Shown here in pieces: positions 46,958 to 58,900 of a stretch of DNA of 64,000 nucleotides. This stretch comes from Theodoxus fluviatilis (Eukaryota; Mollusca; Gastropoda; Cycloneritida; Neritidae), in NCBI GenBank assembly GCA_034096865.1, contig JAWQFJ010009661.1, forward strand, positions 1-64,000, read 5' to 3'. The notes below the pieces were generated by a model that saw only the letters and a list, made by a program, of their open reading frames with translations, did not search any database and was not told where the DNA came from. Every line of letters starts with the position of its first letter. The stretch's first letter is position 1. The position numbers and the translations under genes were made by a program.

Positions 46958-49900
46958 ACACACACACACACACACACACAGACACAGACGCAGACATACA
47001 CACACACACACAGAGACACAGACGCAGACACACACACTTGTGTGCAGTCTCCATCTGGCCTCCTTTAACCCTTATCGTGGTAAGCGCGGCATTTGCCGCG
47101 CTCGCCTTTGTGGTCCGCCAGTGGTAAGCGCTGCATTTGTCGTTTCTGACACCACGTTCGTTCTGGCTCTCTCCAAGTACAAGCCTATCATATAGCTCTA
47201 CGTTTACTGATGCCAGTTCATGCAGAAGAGGCTTCTCTACAGTCTACAGCTTGGCCAATCAAAAATCAGGGTGATTTTATGTGCGTTATACTTATAGTAG
47301 AAATTATGGGCTACATCCTGAATCGAAATGGACGCTCGAGGCAACATGTCGCGATCGCAAAATCTGTTTGAAGATTTTAATCCTTCAGCTGCCGAAGATG
47401 AAGATGATGAGTAAACTTTGGATGAAATAATCAGGCAAGCTATAATTAGTTCTAGAATGCCGATCTCTCAAGCTGCGAGTGATCGAGAGGTAGGAGAAGA
47501 TGATAGGGAGGGGTGGATGCGAACAGCTGATGATCGGCTAATCGCGCCGTTCACGAGATCGACTGACGCTGAGCCAATTGACTTTTTCAATCTATTCCTG
47601 GACGATACAGCTTTTAATTTGCTTATGGAGCAAACAAACATGTATGCTGAGAGGAAACTGGAAAGCAACGAGCCGTTTCCTCATTCCCGATTGTTACACT
47701 GGTCGCCTGTCAGCTGTGACGAAATGAAAACATTCCTTGCTCTTGAGATCCTCATGGGCATCGTTGTGAAATCGTTCATCCCAGCATATTGGAGCACAGA
47801 TGGAGTCGATATAGCAATTTTCTTGATGCTTTTGTAGTATTGCTGGTTTGAGGTAAGTTTTTGAAAATGTTTGTGTAGTGTGTAATGCCTTCTTGTGTCT
47901 CAATGACAAAAATCAGTAGAATTTTTCAGTTTTATTACAGACAAATGATCAAATCATGAATGTAGGAGACAAACTTTACTGCAGACTGTTTTCATGTTGA
48001 ATTATCCACATATTGATGCTATTCAGTTTCTACATTTGCAATAATTTGAGGAATATTGCTTAAGATGAAAGGGAGTATAGGTAATCAGAATTACTTCATT
48101 TTGCCTCTCTAATGCCTGGATCATCGAATTTGCATTGTAATTTAAAGAGTGCATTTTGGTAAAAGAGAATGATACATTAGTATGCACAGATGATTAAAGC
48201 AAACATCCAGTAGGGTTTATAGGGTATTTACCCACTATTGCATAGTGATTTACCTGTTTTATTTCTCAAGAAGTGAAAAACACACAAATGTTTACCATTT
48301 AAAATTTGACCCAAAAAAAATCAGGATTTGAATAAAGACTATGAACTGCACACCAAAATATTGTTCATTCAATTTCAAGCATTTTGTGTTTTTACTTTAT
48401 GTGTCTATCTGTGATGGTTCATCAGCAATCTCAAAGTTAATGAAAGGTGTGCGTGTTGCTCAATTTGCTCGTGTTTTAGCACCACTGGCAGCCCATAACG
48501 TCACCGTTTTAGCACCACTGTAAGGGTTAATAATTTTTTTTTAAGAACTTAGTCTACCTACTGTTTCTGTTTTTGTTTGTTTTGTTGTTGTTATTGCCAT
48601 GTTACCTAAACCACACTTTGTTGTTGTTGTTGTTTGCCTTATAGCCCCAACACAAAGCAAGAGATGGAGTCACCCACCTTTTCCACACCTCAGAATGAAG
48701 GGCACACCATCCCACCTCTCGTTGTTGACAAACATCACGACTGTGGCAAAGGTGGGGGTCACAGATCCTGAAAACAACAACAGTCAGTCAAGGTTTCTGA
48801 TAACAACAACAGTCAGTTAAGATTACTGATAACAACAGTCAGTCAAGGTTACTGAAGACAACTGGTCAGTCAAGGTTACTGATGACAACAACAGTCAGTC
48901 AAGATAACTGATAACAACAAATCAGTCAAGGTTACTGATAACAACAACAGCCAGTCAAGGTTACTGATAACAACAGTCAGTCAGTCAAGGTTACTGATAA
49001 CAACAACAGTCAAGGTTACTGATAACAACAACAGTCAGTCAAGGTTACTGATAACAACAACAGTCAGTCAAGGTTACTGATAACAACAACAGTCAGTCAA
49101 GGTTACTGATAACAACAGTCAGTCAGTCAAGGTTACTGATAACAACAACAGTCAGTCAATGTTAATGATAACAACAACAGTCAGTCAAGGTTACTGATAA
49201 CAACAACAGTCAGTCAAGGTTACTGATAACAACAGTCAGTCAGTCAAGGTTACTGATAACAACAACAGTCAGTCAAGGTTACTGATAACAACAACAGTCA
49301 GTCAATGTTAATGATAACAACAACAGTCAGTCAAGGTTACTGATAACAACAACAGTCAGTCAAGGTTACTGATAACAACAGTCAGTCAAGGTTAATGATA
49401 ACAACAGTCAGTCAAGGTTACTGATAACAACAACAGTCAGTCAATGTTAATGATAACAACAGTCAGTCAAGGTTACTGATAACAACAACAGTCAAGGTTA
49501 CTGATAACAACAGTCAGTCAAGGTTAATGATAACAACAACAGTCAGTCAAGGTTACTGATAACAACAACAGTCAGTCAAGGTTACTGATAACAACAACAG
49601 TCAGTCAAATTTACTGATAACAATCAGTCAAGGATACTGATAACAACAACAATCAGTCAAGGTTACGGATAACAACAGTCAGTCAGTCAAGGTTACTGAT
49701 AACAACAGTAAGTCAAGGTTACTGATAGCAACAACAGTCAAGGTTACTGGTGACAACAACAGTCAGTCAAGGTTACTGATAGCAACAACAGTCAAGGTTA
49801 CTGTAAACATTGACCATCACCAGTCAAGCATACCTCACAAGTCAAGCATACCTCAACCTTCTTGTCATTTGAAAATTCTGGAACTATCAAGAGAGGCAAA

Positions 49901-52900
49901 CCCAGAGAGCCCAGGAGCCTGGAATTCCAGCTGATGAGGACATCCACTGGCTCTGACTGTATGCTGCTCTTGAGATGTAATGTGTCCAAGCACTAATAAA
50001 AATGCAAATTGTATTTACTGGGTCTTTACTATAAAATTGAGTGCCGGGATTGGTGAAAGGTATGTTCTCAAATGAAGTGACCAGCACTTGACTTTCTGCA
50101 TTCTTTCTTGATAAGAAGTGGCCCTGAAAAGGGTCGTTAATCTTCTCGACACCTTCAAGGTCTTGCTGACCCTGGTTGAGCTTTGTTGACAATTGCAATA
50201 ATCCAATAAGTCAGGTGCAGGTCACCTTACTTGACTACATTACTGGGTCTTTGCCTGTTTTGCACCCATCAGCAATCCTTCAAAGCAGTTCCCAAGCAAG
50301 GTACAAGGAAGTGAAGAGATATCTCCTCTTGTTACTCCAAAAGAATGCTAAACATTAGTAATGCAGTGAAAAAAGCAGCCATTAGATGGCCCTATTCCCT
50401 TCACCAATGAGTCATCATTCTTTAATGATCAGAAAATGCAATCCATTTTGAATTTACACAATTGAAAATCAGGGAACTCTACCTGCTAGACAAGTGAGAG
50501 AAAGCATGGATAAAACTGGAGGGGTTGGTCTGAAGAGGTGTGGGGAAAGGGGAAAAATGCATGAAGCATGAAAGCACATCCCCAAAAATGCAAAGGGAGT
50601 AAAATGGCAAAACATGTAGAGAAAAAGGCGCATTGGATAGCATACCATTGTAACTTTTGAAGAAAACAGGGAGAGAAAAATTTTACAGGACTGGTGGTTA
50701 ATCAACGGTGGTGTAAAGCAGAGTCACCTTGTGAGATACACTATACAGGCTTTTCACCAGGAGACCAACCTTTGGGCACTGTGGGGTCATCCAGGTAGCC
50801 AAGCTTGGCCTCTCCCTCACCACTGGGGTTGCCTACGTACTGTCCCAGCACCACATGCTCCATCTTGACTGGCTGTATGCTCTTCAGCACCTTCACCTGC
50901 ACAACACAGCGCCATGTCATTCCACAAGCACAACACAGCACCACGTCATTCCACAAGCACAACACAGCACCACGTCATTCCACAAGCACAACACAGCACC
51001 ATGTCATTCCACAAGCACAACACAGCACCACGTCATTCCACAAGCACAACACAGCGCCATGTCATTCCACAAGCACAACACAGCACCACGTCATTCCACA
51101 AGCACAACACAGCACCTTGTCGTTCCACAAGCACAACACAGCACCACGTCATTCCACAAGCACAACACAGCACCATGTCGTTCCACAAGCACAACACAGC
51201 GCCATGTCATTCCACAAGCACAACACAGCACCACGTCATTCCACAAGCACAACACAGTGCCACGTCATTCCACAAGCACAACACAGCACCACGTCATTCC
51301 ACAAGCACAACACAGCGCCATGTCATTCCACAAGCACAACACAGCACCACGTCATTCCACAAGCACAACACAGCACCATGTCGTTCCACAAGCACAACAC
51401 AGCACCACGTCATTCCACAAGCACAACACAGCACCATGTCGTTCCACAAGCACAACACAGTGCCATGTCGTTCCACAAGCACAACACAGCACCACGTCAT
51501 TCCACAAGCACAACACAGCGCCACGTCATTCCACAAGCACAACACAGCACCATGTCGTTCCACAAGCACAACACAGCACTACGTCATTCCACAAGCACAA
51601 CACAGCACCACGTCATTCCACAAGCACAACACAGCGCCATGTCATTCCACAAGCACAACACAGCACCACGTCATTCCACAAGCACAACACAGCACCATGT
51701 CGTTCCACAAGCACAACACAGCACCACGTCATTCCACAAGCACAACACAGCACCATGTCGTTCCACAAGCACAACACAGCGCCACGTCATTCCACAAGCA
51801 CAACACAGCACCACGTCATTCCACAAGCACAACACAGCACCACATCATTTTGTCTGCACAACACAGCACCACATAATTTTGTCTGCACAACACAGCACCA
51901 CGTCATTCCACAAGCACAACACAGCACCACGTCATTCCACAAGCACAACACAGCACCACGTCATTCCACAAGCACAACACAGCACCATGTCGTTCCACAA
52001 GCACAACACAGCACCACATCATTTTGTCTGCACAACACAGCACCACATCATTTTGTCTGCATAATACAGCACCACATCACTTCGTCTGCACAACACGGCA
52101 CAACACAGCACCACATCATTTTGTCTGCATAATACAGCACCACATCACTTCGTCTGCACAACACGGCACAACACAGCACCACATCATTCCACAAGCACAA
52201 CACAGCACCACGTCATTTTGTCTGCACAACACAGCACCACATCATTTTGTCTGCACAACACAGCACCACGTCATTTTGTCTGCACAACACAGCACCACGT
52301 CATTTTGTCTGCACAACACAGCACCACATCATTTTGTCTGCACAACACAGCACCACGTCATTTTGTCTGCATAACACAGCACCACGTCATTTTGTCTGCA
52401 CAACACAGCACCACATCATTTTGTCTGCACAACACAGCACCATGTCATTTTGTCTGCACAACACAGCACCACGTCATTTTGTCTGCACAACACAGCACCG
52501 CATCATTTTGTCTGCACCACACAGCACCACGTCATTTTGTCTGCACCACACAGCACCACGTCATTTTGTCTGCACCACACAGCACCATGTCATATTGTCT
52601 GCACCACACAGCACCGCATCATTTTGCCTGCACCACACAGCACCACGTCATTTTGTCTGCACAACACAGCACCACGTCATTTTGTCTGCACCACACAGCA
52701 CCATGTCATATTGTCTGCACAACACAGCACCACGTCATTTTGTCTGCACAACACAGCACCACGTCATTTTGTCTGCACCACACAGCACCACGTCATTTTG
52801 TCTGCACAACGCAGCACCATGTCATATTGTCTGCACAACACAGCACCACACAGCACCATGTCATATTGTCTGAACAACACTGCACCACATCATTTTGTCT

Positions 52901-55900
52901 GCACAACACAGCACCACATTATTTTGTCTGCACAACACAGCACCACATCATTTTGTCTGCACAACACAGTGCCACATCATTTTGTCTGCACAACACAGCA
53001 CCACACAGCACCATGTCATATTGTCTGCACAACACAGCACCATGTCATATTGTCTGAACAACACTGCACCACGTCATTTTGTCTGCACAACACAGCACCA
53101 CATCATTTTGTCTGCACAACACAGCACCACGTCATTTTGTCTGCACAACACAGCACTGCATCATTTTGTCTGCACAACACAGCACCACATCATTTTGTCT
53201 GCACAACACAGTGCCACATCATTTTGTCTGCACAACACAGCACCACGTCATTTTGTCTGCACAACACAGCACCACATCATTTTGTCTGCACAACACAGCA
53301 CCACATCATTTTGTCTGCACAACACAGCACCACGTCATTTTGTCTGCACAACACAGCACCACATCATTTTGTCTGCACAACACAGCACCACACAGCACCA
53401 CATCATTTTGTCTGCACAACACAGCACCACGTCATTTTGTCTGCACAACACAGCACCACATCATTTTGTCTGCACAACACAGCACCACATCATTTTGTCT
53501 GCACAACACAGCACCACATCATTTTGTCTGCACAACACAGCACCACATCATTTTGTCTGCACAACACAGCACCACGTCATTTTGTCTGCACAACACAGCA
53601 CCACATCATTTTGTCTGCACAACACAGCACCACATCATTTTGTCTGCACAACACAGCACCACATCATTTTGTCTGCACAACACAGCACCACATCATTTTG
53701 TCTGCACAACACAGCACTGCATCATTTTGTCTGCACAACACAGCACCACATCATTTTGTCTGCACAACACAGCACCACATCATTTTGTCTGCACAACACA
53801 GCACCACATCATTTTGTCTGCACAACACAGCACCACATCATTTTGTCTGCACAACACAGCACCACGTCATTTTGTCTGCACAACACAGCACCACATCATT
53901 TTGTCTGCACAACACAGCACCACATCATTTTGTCTGCACCACACAGCACCACATGCCACACACACCCATTCATTTGTCTGCACAACACAGCACCACATCA
54001 TTTTGTCTGCACAACACAGCACCGCTTCATTTTGTCTGCACAACACAGCACCACATCATTTTGTCTGCACAACACAGCACCACATCATTTTGTCTGCACA
54101 ACACAGCACCACATCATTTTGTCTGCACAACACAGCACCACGTCATTTTGTCTGCACAACACAGCACCACGTCATTTTGTCTGCACAACACAGCACCACA
54201 TCATTTTGTCTGCACAACACAGCACCACGTCATTTTGTCTGCACAACACAGCACCACATCATTTTGTCTGCACAACACAGCACCACGTCATTTTGTCTGC
54301 ACAACACAGCACCACATCATTCCACAAGCACAACACAGCACCACATCATTTTGTCTGCACAACACAGCACCACATCATTTTGTCTGCACAACACAGCACC
54401 ACATTATTTTGTCTGCACAACACAGCACCACGTCATTTTGTCTGCACAACACTGCACCACACAGCACCATGTCATATTGTCTGAACAACACTGCACCACA
54501 TCATTTTGTCTGCACAACACAGCACCACATTATTTTGTCTGCATAACACAGCACCACACAGCACCACGTCATTTTGTCTGCACCACACAGCACCATGTCA
54601 TTCCACAAGCACAACGCAGCACCATGTCATTTTGTCTGCATAACAGCACCACATAATTTCATCTGCACAACACAGCACCATGTCGTTCCACAAGCAAAAC
54701 ACAGCACCACATCATTTTGTCTGCACAACATAGCACCATGTCGTTCCACCTGCATAACACATCACCACATCATTTTGTCTGCACAACATAGCACCATGTC
54801 GTTCCACAAGCACAACACAGCACCACATCATTTTGTCTGCACAACATAGCACCATGTCGTTCCACCTGCATAACACAGCACCACATCATTTTGTCTGCAC
54901 AACATAGCACCATGTCGTTCCACAAGCACAACACAGCACCACATCATTTTGTCTGCACAACATAGCACCATGTCGTTCCACCTGCATAACACCTCATATC
55001 GTTTCATCTACAAAACAGTGTGCTGTGTCATGTCTGTCTGCATGCAGGCAACAGAATATATGCCATCCAGTCAAATTTGAATGGAGGTGTGCTATGTTTG
55101 TCCATACTTCGCTTCAAAACCTTACCTATTCCAACAGACTACTTACTCAAAAAGTTAACCAAGTGATAACTGCCAACATTCCCCCAAATAATATTCTCAC
55201 TGAACCTAACCTACAGCCAAGATGGAAATCTTTAACTTCTTGAGCCACAACCTTCCTAAGCAATGTCAACGTTTTCAAAGTGGGAGTTTCCTATGAGAAG
55301 TCTATACTCTCTGCTGCATTCCTGAAGTTCACAGTGATAAAGGCTGACACTTTTGAGAGCTCTGAATTCCAATGACATCACAGCATCATGCCACAGACTG
55401 CTTTGATCACTGCCTACCTTTTCATTCCTGATGTCCTCTGCATTGGTGGAGGGTGGCTTCTCCATGGCTACCAGAGTCAGGATCTGCATTAAGTGGTTCT
55501 GCATGACATCCCTGCAAAGAAGGAACCACAGATCATTTCTCATGCTGGACGAAGTTTGCACTGCACTGGTATAAGTTCCTAATCTCCAAGATTAAAAACT
55601 ACAGCCTCTTCAAATGTGAAGGTAAAGGCAAAAGTATAGGTTTTATGTAGCAACTTATTACCCATACATGGGTCTCAGAATATTTCATACTTCACCCCCG
55701 ATCATCTCGGTCATTTGATCTATTCTCTGCCGGCACCTGACAATAATCATGATGACAGAAACATAGGATGACACAGTGAGGTACCAGCACCATCTCCAAC
55801 CCCTCAGGAGTGCTCCATAGGCATGATCATTTGGACAATAGTTTGTTATCATAGGCCTCAATGGTACCTGTTTCATTCCTTGTTGGGATGAGGTGATCTG

Positions 55901-58900
55901 AACTGAGCACCTTGCCTCAGAATACCACCACCACCACCACCACCAACCACCAACCACCAACCACCAACCACCACCACCACCACCACCACCACCACCACCA
56001 CCACTAACATTTTTATTTTGTCCCTTTTTTTTAAAGGATATTCCTTTGGGAGGATTTCATCCCTGGTTGCCGCTGTGCAGTGCCCAATGCCTGGTTTTAC
56101 TCCACTGAAGGAGAGGCAATGTGGGTGAGGCACCTTACCCAAGGATGCAACTCTAGGATCTGTGCAGCTTCAAACACTGCACCTATCAGCTGCAAGCAAC
56201 TGCAGGTCAGATGATCTAACTGCCCAACCACAGAGCCCCGCAATTCAATACTTTGATCCATGCAGCTTCGAACACTGCTACTGCTGGCTTCAAGTGGCAG
56301 CAGTCAGGTGCTGCAATTAATGGACTGGAGCCCCAGTATACATAATCACTTGGCAACTGCGAAACATTATGGTCAATTTGCAGTGCATGCAAGCCATGAA
56401 AGCTTTCAAGTTTGCAGATATTCGTGGATGCATCATATGTAATTAGCACATACGCACACCTGGCTTACGTCTACTCTCGAACAATGAAAACGCACGCACT
56501 AGAGCTTTTGATGGCATGAAGCATAACAAGAGTAACATGCAAAACCCAGGATACAATTCCAAAGATCACTACTGAGTGTAGAAGTTCATGGAGTAAAAAC
56601 GCAACACCAGTCAAGGATGAACACCACTAAAACAGGCCATGGCGTGACATCCAACTCAACTCACCTGATGATTCCAAAGTCGTCAAAGTAGCCACCCCTG
56701 CCTTGAGTTCCGAAGGGCTCTTTGAAACTGATGATCACACTGGCCACGTTGTCACGGTTCCAGATGGGAGAAAAGATTCGGTTTCCAAATCTGAAAACAT
56801 TTTTGTTTATGTTTCAGAGACAAGACAAACAGTGTGATCATAAAACTCTAAGGTCTTCTTTTCATGCAAATCTTTACCCCAAAATGATCAGTAGTGAAAA
56901 AATGTCTATTTGGGTTCTTGTGTAATGTTTTCTTGAACATGCAAAGGTTTTTACTGACTAGGATGCTGTGTTCTCTTCAAAGACAAACAATATCCAGTGC
57001 ATTATCATATTCCATTACTCACCCATTTAATTTGCATACTTTACAAGTTTTGTAAGTAAACAGTAACAAGTAATTTAGGAGAAATAAGTTTCTGAAAGTC
57101 AAATATCACCTCAATATTTAACATCGCATCTGCATGTTAAGTGTGTTTTATTAGCATTGCATGCTCCATGGACATGATATATGCTTATCTTTCCCAGCCA
57201 CTCACAAAACTCAGTTGAGCTGTAGGCTCCTGCAGTATGTTCTACCAAACTTTTTGCCCCCAACATTCTAAACTCTGAATGGAAGAAAATATTCACTCAA
57301 ATTCATCCAAGGAAACAGATCCAAAGCAGCACCTAGTTTTGATAGCACTGTATGTTTATCTTGGATGCCCAGCCTGCTCAACAACAGAACCATGCATCCT
57401 GGGCAGGTAAACGAGAGAACCAATCTGAATGTCTCAACCAGGAATGAACAGTGCAATTCTCTCCACTCCCACGTGTACAAAGTACACATTCCCCCACTAA
57501 CTAGACACTTGCTGACACCATTATCTCTCCTGCCTGCAGGCTGACAGATGATGAGCTTCTCTCTCGTAAAACTGATGGTTCAGAAAGTCCTTCCAGTACA
57601 TTTAGCTTTATGAAGTCATCATCTCACAGTGAAACGAGGTGCAATTGATAACTATTGCAGCTGTTACACAAAATCAATTGTAAAAATGAAAAGTAGCGAT
57701 GCACTTTTGGATCCCATGAAGTCTAATCAAAGGGTCAACACATCTCATCATAAACTTCATCCCATCATAAAATTGTCCTGATCCAAAGATGACAGTCATC
57801 CTCTTGACAGACGCAGGTCAACACACACCCATGAGACAGGTCAAGGTCATCAGCCACAATTAACACTGTCTGCTGTTGTTTCAAAGTCAGGTTTAATCTC
57901 AAGTAACTGCTTCCAGATATGGCACATATTATGATTTTAATAATTGATGCTAAGTTGTTCAGCACAAAATGACCTACTGTGGCAGATAACTTGGTGGGTT
58001 ACCTAACCATTCTGCCTTTTGCAAGATATGATTCTACAAATAAACAAAAACATCAAGTCAGCATCAAACATCTTTTGACTATTTGGCTCCAAAGATTTAG
58101 CATCAAAGAATGTTCAAGCTCCCCAAATGTTGGAGAATCTACCTTTCCCTACATTAAACATGGATTTAGATATATGGTTTCTTAAGCATAGCTACTCTAA
58201 TTGTCAGGAATTGCTTGCTGGACCAAGGCTTAAAACAGAGTGTCTCAATACTTGATTTTGTAGCCAAGGCATTTCTGATTTGTTATTTGTTTGTTTGTGT
58301 TAAAATAAATATGTACCGCAAAACTGTCAAGTCCGTGTAAAGAGAGAGAGCTTGGTGCAAGGGCAGCCTGCCTGCTCACCTGAGCACCATGATGTTCTGC
58401 ACCATCTCTTTGCCCAGGTAGTGGTCAATGCGGTACATCTGGTCCTCCTTGAACAGGGCAGCCAGGTGGTTGGACAGTTGACTGGATGAGTCCAAGTCCC
58501 GTCCAAACGGTTTCTCAATGATGATCCTTGTCCACTTGCCCCTGGAAACAAGAGAATTCATGCCAGTGTGTCTGTCAGGATTTTAGACTGTCTGGCCAGA
58601 AGAAATGGCGAGGTGAGTGATACGTGTTGATTTTTCTAGTTGAGAGTTGATACGTCTTGGGGGTGGATATAAGACCATCCAAGTGGAAAGGAGGCTAAAC
58701 TCGCTGGGAAAGTTTTCAAGAAAACATGCAGCAAAGTTGCCAGGGAGCTATGTCACATATATATTTCTCAAGCTTTACACTCAAATTAAATATCAATCAT
58801 ATGTGTTATAAACATGATACTTTTTCAAGAATTTGTCTCAAAACAAAGCAAATTTCTGGTTGAAAGATCTCATTTTGTCAGAGTCTCACAAATGGCCTTT

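Larger units (their letters stand above)
46640..48650. mobile_element. same dispersed repeat family, copy 2, split by piggyBac
   Basis: The left part ends near CTGGCCTCCTT at 47064 and the right part resumes after 48530 with CTACCTACTG and CCATGTTACCTAAACCACA. The piggyBac element and a CA microsatellite (46902-47036) lie inside. Confidence 0.75.

Noticed and set aside
50805..54849. Very long open frames (up to about 700 codons) rich in His, Thr and Cys
   Set aside because: They are translations of a stop-free 29-bp repeat. Because 29 is not a multiple of 3, each frame cycles through the same peptide. They overlap a G6PD exon on the opposite strand and sit inside its intron.
58327..58551. 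Arg/Thr-rich frame overlapping a G6PD exon
   Set aside because: Shadow frame; the RIDHYLGKE frame is the coding one.
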